A stretch of 64,000 nt of DNA from Pseudoneobacillus rhizosphaerae (lineage in GTDB: Bacteria; Bacillota; Bacilli; Bacillales; Cytobacillaceae). Shown one piece after another: positions 1 to 8,634 of this stretch. The notes under the pieces are model-generated. The model did not search any database. It was not told the origin of the DNA and was given only the letters and a program-made list of their open reading frames with translations. A program made the position numbers and the translations under genes. The first letter of the stretch is position 1. Every line of letters starts with the position of its first letter. The DNA lies in the NCBI RefSeq assembly GCF_917563885.1, contig NZ_CAKJTG010000001.1, positions 124,001-188,000 of the forward strand. The letters are read 5' to 3'.

Positions 1-548
1 TAGAGTATTGGAAAAGGAAAAAACAGCTTGCAAATAAAATAGGTGTTATTCGTCAACAATTCGATTTAGTAGATTCCCTTCCTGTGATTCACAATGTTTT
101 AGCAGGGAGATTAAAGGATTGGGGATTTTTCAAGTCCGTTTGGTCTTTAATCTATCCTCAAGAAAAACAAATCGCCTTTAATGCGTTAAAACGAGTTGGA
201 ATTGAGGATAAAATATTTGCTAGGACTTCTACTCTTTCTGGTGGAGAACAGCAGCGTGTTGCGTTAGCGCGTCTTCTTGTTCAAAAACCTGAAATTATAT
301 TAGCTGATGAGCCAGTTTCTTCCTTGGACCCTGCCCGTTCTGAGGATATCCTGACCATGTTAACGAAGCTAGCTGATGAAGAAAATCAAACTCTTATTAC
401 GACCCTTCACTCTGTTGAATTCGCAAAAAAATATTTCACGAGAATTATTGCTTTGAAAAATGGAAAGCTTTTTTTTGACTTACCTGCTGAAAAAGTAACA
501 ACTGAAGAATTAACTAATTTGTATCGATTAAAGGAGCTATCCCCATGA
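1..548 (+). CDS. phnC: Phosphonate ABC transporter ATP-binding protein PhnC (5' end missing)
   Basis: This is the ATPase that powers uptake of phosphonates or related organophosphorus compounds through a membrane permease. The reading frame is open from the left edge of the window (codons from base 3), so the Walker A region lies outside. What remains starts just before the Q-loop (RQQFDLVDSLP), followed by the PhnC-typical VIHNVLAGRL, the ABC signature LSGGEQQRVALARLL, Walker B IILADEP and an H-loop region (LITTLHSVEFA). The stop codon overlaps the start of the permease gene (ATGA), so the two are translationally coupled. The binding protein gene phnD would be expected outside the window. 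The family is clear, the exact substrate is not. Confidence 0.93.
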   Translation, partial: EYWKRKKQLANKIGVIRQQFDLVDSLPVIHNVLAGRLKDWGFFKSVWSLIYPQEKQIAFNALKRVGIEDKIFARTSTLSGGEQQRVALARLLVQKPEIILADEPVSSLDPARSEDILTMLTKLADEENQTLITTLHSVEFAKKYFTRIIALKNGKLFFDLPAEKVTTEELTNLYRLKELSP

Positions 549-2197
549 TGCATGACATCATTGACTCTTTTGATCGCCGTAAACGTTTTTATATTAATTT
601 ACTTTTAATACTCATCTTTCTATGGAGCTTAACTGCAATAAATTGGAATGAAGATTTAGTTCACCCCGGTGGTGGGGTTATGATTATTCAAATTTTGAAA
701 AGTATCCTTCAGCCCAATCTTTCATTTGAAATTATCCAAATCGCCTTGGAGTCTACCTGGATTACCGTTGTTTATGCCGTTGCTGGTATGACATTAGCTA
801 TTTTATACGGAAGCATTGCTGGGGTACTTGCATCGGGAATTCTTACAAATAATCGGATTTTAAAAAAAGTTTCGGTTGGGATTTTTAGAGGGATTTTAAG
901 CTTTACTAGAGCGATTCATGAGCTCGTTTGGGCATGGTTATTCGTTGCTTCCTTTGGATTGTCACCTTATGCAGCCATTTTTGCCTTGGCTATACCTTAT
1001 GGTGGTATACTGGGAAGAATTCTTGCAGATGCACTAAATGATGTTCCTAAACAACCAATTCAGGCATTGAAATTAGCTGGAGCTTCGAATTGGAAATGCT
1101 TGTTTTATGGCTATTTGCCTTTTGTTTGGAATCATATGCTTAGCTACACGTTATACCGATTTGAATGTGCGATTCGTTCTTCAACAATCATGAGTTTTGT
1201 CGGTTTAGGCGGATTAGGGTATCAAATCCAATTATCCTTGGCTGATTTGAAATTTGACGAGGTTTGGACGTTTTTATTCTTCCTCATCCTATTAGTTGTG
1301 ATCGTGGATCTTTGGAGTGGATTGTTAAGAAATTCTAATAACTCTAAGTTTTCTGCTCATGCTCTACTGAGGTATTTTTCAATTGATCGATTATCGATAT
1401 ACATTTTTACCTTATTAGTTTGTACTTCCTGGTATTATGTCATTTTTGTTCAACAAGCTAGCTTACTTAAGCTTTTTTCAAGTGAAAATGCTCAATATGC
1501 GCTAAAATTTTTTACTGGTTTACTAGGGTTAAATGAAGTGCAGCCTGCGTTTCTTAATTTTGATTATTGGAAAACTGCAATTGGTTTAACATGGGAAACA
1601 TTGCTAATGAGCGTTATGGCCATTGGGATTGCTACTATTGTTACCTTACTAACAGTAATTCCTGCTGCACGTAATTTTGCTAATGGTACGTTAACAGCGT
1701 CAAGTAGCTTTTGGCAGTGGCTTTCTTTTGGTATTATTCGTATTGCATACATTTTTTCAAGGGCAGTCCCAGAATTGATTTGGGCAATGCTGATTGTCTT
1801 TTTATTACAACCTGGATTACTTCCTGGTGCTCTTGCATTAGCACTTCACAACTTTGGAATTCTTGGAAAGCTCTGTGCTGAAGTAATTGAGGAAATGGAC
1901 CATAAGCCTGTACGTAATTTGTCTACTGCCGGAGCAAATAAAGCACAGATGTTATTATATGGTGTTCTCCCTATGGTAATGCCAAAGTTTTTATCCTATA
2001 TTTTTTATCGATGGGAAGTTATTATGAGAACGACGATTGTCGTTGGTTTTATTGGTGCAGGCGGATTGGGACAGGAGTTCAAACTTAGTATGAGCTTTTT
2101 CCATTATAGTGAGATTACGTTACTTCTTTTTTGTTATTTAATATTAGTATTTATTGCTGATTTCTTTTCGGAGTGGTTTCGAAAAGCGGCTAAATAA
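545..2197 (+). CDS. phnE: Phosphonate ABC transporter permease, two PhnE domains fused
   Basis: Integral membrane channel of the phosphonate importer. At 550 residues it is about twice the usual PhnE length, and it carries two homologous permease halves. The first half ends in an EAA-type loop around residues 190-235 (YRFECAIRSSTIMSFVGLGG). The second has the equivalent around residues 490-515 (YRWEVIMRTTIVVGFIGAGG). A fused permease can form the channel without a PhnE dimer. It starts with an ATG overlapping the phnC stop by 4 bases and ends just before a strong bidirectional terminator. Many hydrophobic segments occur in each half. The lack of an internal stop and the conserved spacing argue for a genuine fusion, not a sequencing artefact. 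Confidence 0.92.
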   Translation: MMHDIIDSFDRRKRFYINLLLILIFLWSLTAINWNEDLVHPGGGVMIIQILKSILQPNLSFEIIQIALESTWITVVYAVAGMTLAILYGSIAGVLASGILTNNRILKKVSVGIFRGILSFTRAIHELVWAWLFVASFGLSPYAAIFALAIPYGGILGRILADALNDVPKQPIQALKLAGASNWKCLFYGYLPFVWNHMLSYTLYRFECAIRSSTIMSFVGLGGLGYQIQLSLADLKFDEVWTFLFFLILLVVIVDLWSGLLRNSNNSKFSAHALLRYFSIDRLSIYIFTLLVCTSWYYVIFVQQASLLKLFSSENAQYALKFFTGLLGLNEVQPAFLNFDYWKTAIGLTWETLLMSVMAIGIATIVTLLTVIPAARNFANGTLTASSSFWQWLSFGIIRIAYIFSRAVPELIWAMLIVFLLQPGLLPGALALALHNFGILGKLCAEVIEEMDHKPVRNLSTAGANKAQMLLYGVLPMVMPKFLSYIFYRWEVIMRTTIVVGFIGAGGLGQEFKLSMSFFHYSEITLLLFCYLILVFIADFFSEWFRKAAK

Positions 2198-2234
2198 AAA
2201 GAAACCGGAAAAGATACATCCGGTTTCTTTTTTT
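2196..2234. terminator. Bidirectional intrinsic terminator between phnE and pit
   Basis: Stem GAAACCGG (2201-2208) pairs with CCGGTTTC (2220-2227). It is flanked by an A-run on the left and a T-run on the right, so it can terminate both the rightward phn operon and the leftward ykaA-pit operon. The pit stop codon (2233-2235) touches its right edge. Confidence 0.85.
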
Positions 2235-3243
2235 AAAATATCAAGTTTAATAGTAAGAAAATTAATGCTGATAATCCGGCTGAAATTGGTAATGTGATAA
2301 ACCAAGTTATGATCATCCGTTGTGCAGTTCCCCACTTAACACCTTTTAATCGATGAGCGGAACCAACACCTAATATAGAAGACGAAATAACGTGGGTTGT
2401 ACTTACTGGTAAATGGATATAAGAAGCACCAAAGATAACAGCTGCACCTGTTAAGTCAGCCGCAACTCCATTAACGGGGCGAATTTTCATGATCTTGCCA
2501 CCGACTGTTTTTATGATTCTCCAACCACCTACAGAAGTACCTAATCCCATTGCTGTGGCACAGGATACTTGAACCCAGGTTTGGATATCAGAATCTGGAC
2601 TTTGGAATCCGCCTGCGATAAGTGCCATTGTAATGATTCCCATCGCTTTTTGTGCATCGTTTGTTCCATGTGTGAAAGACTGTAAAGCTGCTGTTAAAAT
2701 TTGAATAAAGCGGAAGTTCCGATTCGTTTTGGATAAATTGTTATTTTTAAATACGACCTTAAAAATACTATAAAGAATAAATCCTACTACAAATGCTAGT
2801 AATGGTGAAAAAATTAATGCTTTTACAATTTTTGTAACACCTTCAGCTTTCAAAGCCCCAAATCCTGCTGCTGCAATCCCGGCACCTGCAACAGCCCCAA
2901 TAATTGCGTGGGAGGAGCTACTAGGTATACCGTAATACCATGTGATTAAATTCCAGGCAATACCCGCAATTAAAGCAGCAAGAATGACTAGTGTCCCATT
3001 TTCTATTTGCTCTAAACTTGCAGGATTTATGATATCATTTGTAATGGTTTTGGCTACACCTGTAAAGGTCATCGCTCCTACGAAGTTCATTACCGAAGCC
3101 AAAATAATTGCATGGCGTGGTTTCAATGCCTTGGTTGATACTGAAGTCGCAATCGAGTTTGCGGTATCATGAAAACCATTTATGAAATCAAATGCTAAGG
3201 CCATGATGACAACTAAGATTGTAATAAGAAATAATGAATCCAT
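2233..3243 (-). CDS. pit: Low-affinity inorganic phosphate transporter, PiT family
   Basis: Membrane carrier that takes up phosphate (as metal-phosphate) with protons. The 336 residues fit bacterial PiT proteins. The N-terminal signature FDFINGFHDTANSIATSVST (about residues 19-38) and the repeated inverted-half signature HGTNDAQKAMGI (about residues 193-204) are both present, as expected for the duplicated PiT fold. About ten hydrophobic segments are visible. It lies 13 bases downstream of the DUF47/PhoU-like gene and is probably co-transcribed with it, an arrangement known from Bacillus subtilis (ykaA-pit). It ends at a shared terminator facing the phosphonate operon, so two phosphorus uptake systems meet tail to tail. 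Confidence 0.95.
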   Translation of the reverse strand: MDSLFLITILVVIMALAFDFINGFHDTANSIATSVSTKALKPRHAIILASVMNFVGAMTFTGVAKTITNDIINPASLEQIENGTLVILAALIAGIAWNLITWYYGIPSSSSHAIIGAVAGAGIAAAGFGALKAEGVTKIVKALIFSPLLAFVVGFILYSIFKVVFKNNNLSKTNRNFRFIQILTAALQSFTHGTNDAQKAMGIITMALIAGGFQSPDSDIQTWVQVSCATAMGLGTSVGGWRIIKTVGGKIMKIRPVNGVAADLTGAAVIFGASYIHLPVSTTHVISSSILGVGSAHRLKGVKWGTAQRMIITWFITLPISAGLSALIFLLLNLIF

Positions 3244-3256
3244 TGTTTTAGGCTCC

Positions 3257-3874
3257 TTAAGCGTTTTTCATAATAATAGTTTCTAATGTATTCGCAACTC
3301 CTTGGCAGCTATCAGCGATATCCTCAAGATTTTCGTAAATTTCTTTGTATTGAATAATTCTAATTGGGTCTTTTTCTGTAGCAAATAATTGTTTAATGGA
3401 TTGTCTTAAGATTCCATCACACTTAGACTCATAATCTTTAATCAATATGGAATGTGCACGAATCTGAAGCAGTTTTTTATTGGTTAAAAGCGCGATCGCC
3501 TTTTCGATTTCGATAACAGCATTGCGAATAGCTTCAACTAGCTTAAGCATGAACTCATCAGCATCGGTGATAGAGTACATTTCAAAAAGTGCTGCACATT
3601 GCTCAAATCCATCCAACACATCGTCCATACTCATAGCTAGATGAAGGATGTCTTCTCTTTCAAGAGGTGTGATAAAAGCGTTATTTAATTCTTTAATAAT
3701 ATCATGAACATAGGAATCGCCTTTTGTTTCATATTCCTTCATTTTTTCAAAAAAGATTTGTAAATCACTTACATTTTTCAACTTGTAATCAGCAAAATAG
3801 TTAGCGCCCTCTTTAAGGTTTACTGCAATTTCACTTAATAAGATTGAGAATTTGTCCTTTTTCCCGAATGCCAT
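3257..3874 (-). CDS. ykaA: DUF47 family PhoU-like Pit accessory protein
   Basis: A 205-residue, all-helical cytoplasmic protein of the DUF47/PhoU-like family (for example KGANYFADY-type helices, the DDVLDGFEQC stretch around residues 87-96, and ENLEDIADSCQGVANTLE near the C-terminus). Family members are encoded next to pit and are thought to regulate PiT activity. No catalytic motif is seen. Start ATG at 3874 is preceded by GGGGG. It is the first gene of a two-gene operon with pit; the 140 bases upstream carry the promoter but no obvious Pho box that I could certify. Confidence 0.9.
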   Translation of the reverse strand: MAFGKKDKFSILLSEIAVNLKEGANYFADYKLKNVSDLQIFFEKMKEYETKGDSYVHDIIKELNNAFITPLEREDILHLAMSMDDVLDGFEQCAALFEMYSITDADEFMLKLVEAIRNAVIEIEKAIALLTNKKLLQIRAHSILIKDYESKCDGILRQSIKQLFATEKDPIRIIQYKEIYENLEDIADSCQGVANTLETIIMKNA

Positions 3875-4018
3875 TTTTTTACCCCCATTATGTAGTTACC
3901 CATTAAAATGATTTTGTGCCAAGCTAAACTATTCTATACGAAAAATGTCGGAATTGAAAAGGTATTGTTAATAAATTTTACAATATCTTTACATTGAATT
4001 TACAATCTGAATTTTCCG

Positions 4019-4870
4019 TCAATTACGATTGATTGTTAGTAAAGAAAGTAAATTTACAATTTGCTCTGCACAAGACCCATTACTATCCTTATTGGCTGCA
4101 AATTCAGTAATTTCGATTGCTTTGACACGTTGGTCAGCTAAAATAATTTGAAGAATCTTAGTAGCCTTTTGTAAATCGAAACCAACCTGACTTGGTGCGT
4201 ATGCAGCCGGCATAATACTTTTGTGTAATACATCAACATCAAGATGAACGAATATAGAATCTGAAGTGATTGAGTTCAAATGATCTTGGACAATCGGTAA
4301 AAAGGAGTCGGCATTTAATTTCTCAAATGGTGTAATTTTTAGCTTTTCTTCAGTTTCTGAGTTTGATTGTGAGCCAATAATGGAAATACAATCAGAATTT
4401 ACCGAATCCTCCTTCCACCACATTTTGTCATCATTTAATAAAAACCAAAGTCCCATACCTGCTGCACCAATACAGTTTTCACCCGACGGTTTCATTGTAT
4501 CGATATGGGCATCTAAGACAAGTAAATGGCTATTGGTTCCAAAAACCTTTTGAAAGGCATGAAATGTTCCGACTTCAATGCTACAGTCACCACCTAATAG
4601 AATGGTAAATACTTCTTCATGAAAGATGTCTTCAGCTCGTTGGGCTATTTCATCCCAAACGATTCTAGGGGCTGGCCAATTTCGAACTGGACCGATATTG
4701 TGTCTTGGTAATTCCACGCCATTTAAAAGGTCTCCTAAGTCAGTTACGGTAAAACCTTTTTGAGCTAAAGCTTCTAGAAGTCCTGCATCTCTAATAGCTT
4801 GCGGTGCCAATTCAGTACCTTCATACAAAGCGCCTGCATGACTAGGAATTCCGATTACTTGAATTTTCAT
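4019..4870 (-). CDS. Arginase/agmatinase-fold hydrolase
   Basis: A 283-residue ureohydrolase-fold protein. The start at 4870 (MKIQVIGIPSHAG) is chosen because the family begins there and it lies 7 bases after the stop of the upstream acetyltransferase. The metal motifs are GGDCS (residues 93-97), DAHID (120-124) and HLDVDVLH (209-216). Known arginases have GGDHS, so the His ligand of the first metal is Cys96 here. They also have DVDxLDP, so the last Asp is His216 here. Such GGDCS variants do occur in this superfamily. Substrate cannot be told from sequence: arginase, agmatinase, formimidoylglutamase and other amidinohydrolase activities remain open. Coupling to a GNAT acetyltransferase is the main contextual clue. 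Confidence 0.85.
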   Translation of the reverse strand: MKIQVIGIPSHAGALYEGTELAPQAIRDAGLLEALAQKGFTVTDLGDLLNGVELPRHNIGPVRNWPAPRIVWDEIAQRAEDIFHEEVFTILLGGDCSIEVGTFHAFQKVFGTNSHLLVLDAHIDTMKPSGENCIGAAGMGLWFLLNDDKMWWKEDSVNSDCISIIGSQSNSETEEKLKITPFEKLNADSFLPIVQDHLNSITSDSIFVHLDVDVLHKSIMPAAYAPSQVGFDLQKATKILQIILADQRVKAIEITEFAANKDSNGSCAEQIVNLLSLLTINRN

Positions 4871-4877
4871 AGTTAAC

Positions 4878-5357
4878 CTATACCCCTTCAGAGTTAAATT
4901 CTTGGATGGAACGGCGTTTAGAGTCATAGTACTCATAATAATTTCCGTTCGAATATTCATTGATTACTTTTCTCCAAAATGCTTGGGCGGGGTAATTATT
5001 ATGGATTTGAGTAATTCTCCATGATCCTGGAAACAGACTAAAAAGCTTCATTGCTGCTATAGCTCCATACCCTTTACCATTATATTTTTTCATGACAAAA
5101 AACTCGTTAATGGAATGCGGTTCTCCATTTATTCCGCATTCTACTAATGCAAAGCCTATTAATTCAGTATGTATTTTAATAAAGAAAGCGTGTTGATTTT
5201 TATGTTGCCAATAGGTTGTTAAATCAAATGGTTGATAAGCCCCATTTTCTTCTAGTTTAATAGCAGGAATAAATCTACTAAACTCATAAATATAAAATTG
5301 CATAATATTATGTAAAATTTGCTCCTTATCTGAATTAACCTTCTCAAGAAATACCAT
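4878..5357 (-). CDS. GNAT family N-acetyltransferase
   Basis: Acetyl-CoA dependent N-acetyltransferase of about 159 residues. The start at 5357 (MVFLEKVNSD) is preferred because GAGGAGGG lies 8 bases upstream; an in-frame ATG six codons earlier has no ribosome binding site. The acetyl-CoA binding motif A region is visible as FFVMKKYNGKGYGAIAAMKLF (about residues 84-104), matching the V-x-x-x-x-R/Q-G-x-G/A pattern loosely (NGKGYG). Substrate is unknown. It ends 7 bases before the arginase-fold gene, so the two are probably co-translated. They could modify or remove groups on the same small amine, but that is inference only. Confidence 0.85.
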   Translation of the reverse strand: MVFLEKVNSDKEQILHNIMQFYIYEFSRFIPAIKLEENGAYQPFDLTTYWQHKNQHAFFIKIHTELIGFALVECGINGEPHSINEFFVMKKYNGKGYGAIAAMKLFSLFPGSWRITQIHNNYPAQAFWRKVINEYSNGNYYEYYDSKRRSIQEFNSEGV

Positions 5358-5455
5358 GGTCAATTCCCTCCTCATATAAATAATAATCAGTTTATTTTAA
5401 CCTTCAAAATGATAAATAGGCAAATATTTACTAATTTGTTTAGTGCATTGACGCT

Positions 5456-5490
5456 TTAACGTATGTGGGGACAGTCCCCACATACGTTAA
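5456..5490. repeat. Interspersed GGGGACAGTCCCC palindrome, copy 1
   Basis: Perfect 17-base arms (5456-5472 and 5474-5490) around a single central A at 5473. The core is GTGGGGAC-A-GTCCCCAC, and the outer arm TTAACGTA is shared with other copies. It lies in the 259-base gap between the acetyltransferase and degV. No T-run follows, so it is not a typical intrinsic terminator. Confidence 0.8.
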
Positions 5491-5616
5491 TGTGATAAAT
5501 TTTCGACAATTGATTTGATTTGTCCTATTTCCTTGCTTGAAATGATAACAATTGATACTTATTAAGCTATAATGAAGTGATTTTCTAAATATTTTTTATG
5601 CAAAGGATATTAACTT

Positions 5617-6483
5617 ATGAAGAAAAAAATAGCTTGGGTAACTGATAGTACTGCTTATGTAACAGATGAGCTTAAAAATCACCCTGATGTTTATGTAGTT
5701 CCACTGGGAATTATGTTTGGAGATAATGCTTTTGAAGACGGAGTAGATTTATCTACGGAAGAATTATATGAACGAATTCGTAATAATAAAGAAGTTCCTA
5801 AAACGTCTCAACCATCTTCTGGGCGTTTTGCAGAGCTTTTTGAGAAGTTAAAAGAAGAATATGAAGGTGCCATTGCTGTACATGTATCAAGTAAATTAAG
5901 CGGGACTCTCTCTAGCTGTATAACAGGAGCTGAAATGGCTAACTTCCCTATTGAAACGGTAGATTCTAGATCGATGTCATATGCGATTACCTACCTTATT
6001 CAATTAGGCATTCAAATGAATGAAAAAGGGATTAAGCTAACCGAGATTGCAGAAACATTAAGAGAAGAAGCAGACTTATCAGATAATTACATTCTCTTAG
6101 GCAATCTTGATCAATTTTATAAAGGTGGAAGAATGTCGGGTACCTCCTATTTATTAGGTAGTATTTTGAAAATAAAGCCAATCATACGTATCAATCGTAA
6201 TGGAGATTTTGAATTATTTGAAAAGGTGCGGTCAGAAAAGAAAGCGGTTGCGAGAATGATAGAATTGCTTAAGGATTCCTATCATAATTATCAAATTACT
6301 AATATTCAAATTATGCATGGAAATGTACAGGATAAAGCAGTAGAACTTGCTAATGAAGTAAGAGCTGTCTTCCCTAAGATAGATATATTTATAGGTGAAA
6401 TTAGCTCCACTATCGCTGCCCATGCTGGTGAAGGAACAGTCGCCATTCTATGGAACAAAAATTCAAAACTCCAGACATTTTAA
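5617..6483 (+). CDS. DegV family fatty-acid-binding protein
   Basis: A 288-residue DegV protein (FakB-like). Family members bind a fatty acid and present it to the kinase FakA for phosphorylation. Motifs seen are the N-terminal WVTDSTAY (residues 6-13), the TSQPSSGRF loop (about 67-75) and HVSSKLSGT (about 93-101), and GGRMSGTSYLLGSILKIKP around 172-190; all line the ligand pocket in solved homologues. ATG at 5617 follows AAAGGATATTAACTT, a moderate ribosome binding site. It stands alone in its orientation. A GGGGACAGTCCCC palindrome begins within 7 bases of the stop codon. Confidence 0.93.
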   Translation: MKKKIAWVTDSTAYVTDELKNHPDVYVVPLGIMFGDNAFEDGVDLSTEELYERIRNNKEVPKTSQPSSGRFAELFEKLKEEYEGAIAVHVSSKLSGTLSSCITGAEMANFPIETVDSRSMSYAITYLIQLGIQMNEKGIKLTEIAETLREEADLSDNYILLGNLDQFYKGGRMSGTSYLLGSILKIKPIIRINRNGDFELFEKVRSEKKAVARMIELLKDSYHNYQITNIQIMHGNVQDKAVELANEVRAVFPKIDIFIGEISSTIAAHAGEGTVAILWNKNSKLQTF

Positions 6484-6489
6484 CGCATT

Positions 6490-6520
6490 AACGTACCGGG
6501 GGACAGTCCCCCGGTGCGTT
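6490..6520. repeat. Interspersed GGGGACAGTCCCC palindrome, copy 2
   Basis: Arms 6490-6504 and 6506-6520 around central A 6505, with one G/T-type mismatch: AACGTACCGGGGGAC versus AACGCACCGGGGGAC. It sits between the stop of degV and the converging hmgA gene, 7 bases after the degV stop. It may serve as a transcript 3' end structure, but there is no T-run. Confidence 0.8.
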
Positions 6521-6537
6521 GATGCGGTAAGGTAGCA

Positions 6538-7695
6538 CTATTTTGTTATCCAGCTGTACATATAATTTGGATCTTCAATGGTTTTTGCCTTTTTGACGAC
6601 CTTTAATGGTTTAAAGGTATCAATCATAACAGCTAGCTCTAATGTTTCTTTTTTACCAATGCTTGCTTCTGTTTTACCTGGGTGTGGCCCATGCGGAATA
6701 CCGCTTGGATGAAGAGTGATTGATCCTTCATGAACCCCTTTACGGCTCATAAAATTTCCTTCCACATAATAAAGAAGTTCGTCACTATTCACGTTACTGT
6801 GGTAGTAAGGTGCAGGTATAGCCTCTGGATGATAATCATACAATCTTGGTACAAAGGAACAAACAACAAAATTGTGACCTTCAAACGTCTGGTGAACGGG
6901 TGGTGGCTGATGAATTCGACCTGTAATGGGTTCAAAGTCTGCGATATTAAATGCCCAAGGATATAAATATCCATCCCAGCCTACAACATCTAATGGATGG
7001 TGTCCGAGTACATGAGAATGCAATGTGCCTCTAGATTTAGTGATTACCTCGAACTCACCCTTTTCGTCTATTGATACTAAGCTTTCCGGACCGCGAATGT
7101 CTCGTTCACAAAAGGGGCTATGCTCTAACAGCTGACCATATTCATTTCGATATCTTTTAGGTGTCGTAATTTGACTAAAGGATTCAATAAATAAGATTTT
7201 TGTCACTTCAGCTGTATCAGGCACAACACGGTATATTGTTCCAATTGGAATAACAACATAATCGCCAGGGCGGTACGTAATAACACCAAACATCGTTTCA
7301 ATTTTTCCTGTTCCATAGTGAATAAATAACATTTCATCGCCATCACCATTACGATAAAAAGAATTCATTTCTTTTGATACATTCGCTGTTCCTATAAGCA
7401 AATCATTGTTTCCTAAAAGGTACTGTCTAGCCTCTAGTGCATCACCCTCTTTAACCACCTTTGTTGTGATTAAGTGGCGGTGATTTAAAGGTTGTTGGTC
7501 TTCGTATTCGGGTAAATAACTACCAATTAGTTCGGATTTGACCACTTCAGTCGGCATATAGTGGTGGTACAAAATCGATTGTGATCCTGAGAAGCCTTTT
7601 GTTCCCATGACCTGTTCTCGAAAAAGCGATCCGTCGTCCTTTTTGAACTGCGTATGGCGTTTTCTTGGAATCTTTCCCATTTGACGATAAAACAT
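6538..7695 (-). CDS. hmgA: Homogentisate 1,2-dioxygenase
   Basis: Fe(II) ring-cleavage enzyme that opens homogentisate to maleylacetoacetate in tyrosine catabolism. The length of 385 residues is typical for the shorter bacterial form. The cupin fold is visible, with YRPGDYVVIPIGT (about 142-154) in the first barrel. The C-terminal metal region has PYYHSNVNSDELLYYVEGN (about 294-312) and HPSGIPHGPHPG (about 326-337), the equivalents of the His-Glu-His iron ligands. It is the last gene of the tyrosine block, 4 bases after the fumarylacetoacetase-family gene, so it is certainly co-transcribed. Confidence 0.95.
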   Translation of the reverse strand: MFYRQMGKIPRKRHTQFKKDDGSLFREQVMGTKGFSGSQSILYHHYMPTEVVKSELIGSYLPEYEDQQPLNHRHLITTKVVKEGDALEARQYLLGNNDLLIGTANVSKEMNSFYRNGDGDEMLFIHYGTGKIETMFGVITYRPGDYVVIPIGTIYRVVPDTAEVTKILFIESFSQITTPKRYRNEYGQLLEHSPFCERDIRGPESLVSIDEKGEFEVITKSRGTLHSHVLGHHPLDVVGWDGYLYPWAFNIADFEPITGRIHQPPPVHQTFEGHNFVVCSFVPRLYDYHPEAIPAPYYHSNVNSDELLYYVEGNFMSRKGVHEGSITLHPSGIPHGPHPGKTEASIGKKETLELAVMIDTFKPLKVVKKAKTIEDPNYMYSWITK

Positions 7696-7699
7696 TTCT

Positions 7700-8623
7700 T
7701 CACCCGCTTATTATCGTATTTCGTAAAACTCCTAAATTTTCAATTTCTAATTCTACTAAATCACCAGGTTCCAACCAACGGTGAATTTCCTGACCTAGCT
7801 CAAGTAAACATCCTGTCCCTACGGTTCCAGACCCAATGATTTCACCTGGATAAAGGGTAACACCGTTGGATGCACGCTCAATCATTTCGGCAAAGGAATA
7901 GAATAAGTCCTTCATATTTCCTTCTGATAAAAGGACGCCATTCACCTTAGCCGTCATTTTTAAATTGAACCCTTTGTTAGATGCAAATTCCAAGAGCTCA
8001 TCTGACGTCACGATATAAGGGCCAATGGATGTCGCAAAATCCTTCCCTTTCGCTGGTCCAAGACCTACCATCATTTCTTTTCTCTGAAAGTCTCTGGCAC
8101 TCCAGTCGTTTAAAATACAGTAGCCAAATATATATTCATCTGCCTCCTCACGAGAGATATTTTGACCCTCTTTTCCAATAATGCAGGCGATTTCTAATTC
8201 ATAATCTAGCCATTCACAGTTCTTTGGCCTTTTAATCGGCTCTTCTGGCCCCTTCATTACAAGATGATTGGAAAAATAAAATACAGGTATCTCATACCAT
8301 TCAGGAATCATTTCAAGGCCACGATTTGCCCTAGCCGTCTTGACATGCTGCTCAAAAGCGTAAAAATCTCGGAAACTACGAGGATTAGGCAGTGGTGCCT
8401 TTAGCTTTACTTCTGCTAAGGAATAAACCCCTTTATCTTTAGTAGATAAGCTCTCTAATTCTCCGATTAATGGTAGGTAATGATCATTTCGTTCCACTAG
8501 TTCAAGCATATTGCTTGGTAGCCTTCCGTTACTAGCCTCATTAATATCAATTACATGAGTAGAATTCTGTAGGAGCCCTAATCGATTTAATCCATTATGA
8601 TTGTCAAACGTTATAAATTTCAT
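7700..8623 (-). CDS. Fumarylacetoacetate hydrolase family protein
   Basis: A 307-residue FAH-fold hydrolase, expected to cleave fumarylacetoacetate (or maleylacetoacetate directly) into acetoacetate plus fumarate or maleate. The metal site YELEIACIIG (about 140-149, E-x-E) and the FAH core ILNDWSARDFQRKEM (about 169-183) are visible, followed by GPAKGKDFATSIGP. This is the single-domain bacterial form, shorter than the mammalian enzyme. It lies between the flavin-reductase-like gene (11-base gap) and hmgA (4-base gap). No maleylacetoacetate isomerase is seen anywhere in the window, so either this protein accepts the cis isomer or the isomerase is elsewhere. Confidence 0.92.
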   Translation of the reverse strand: MKFITFDNHNGLNRLGLLQNSTHVIDINEASNGRLPSNMLELVERNDHYLPLIGELESLSTKDKGVYSLAEVKLKAPLPNPRSFRDFYAFEQHVKTARANRGLEMIPEWYEIPVFYFSNHLVMKGPEEPIKRPKNCEWLDYELEIACIIGKEGQNISREEADEYIFGYCILNDWSARDFQRKEMMVGLGPAKGKDFATSIGPYIVTSDELLEFASNKGFNLKMTAKVNGVLLSEGNMKDLFYSFAEMIERASNGVTLYPGEIIGSGTVGTGCLLELGQEIHRWLEPGDLVELEIENLGVLRNTIISG

Positions 8624-8634
8624 AAAAGTTCTCC

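Noticed and set aside
5456-5490. Intrinsic terminators at the GGGGACAGTCCCC palindromes
   Set aside because: No T-run follows any copy, and one copy lies in a divergent promoter region where no gene ends.
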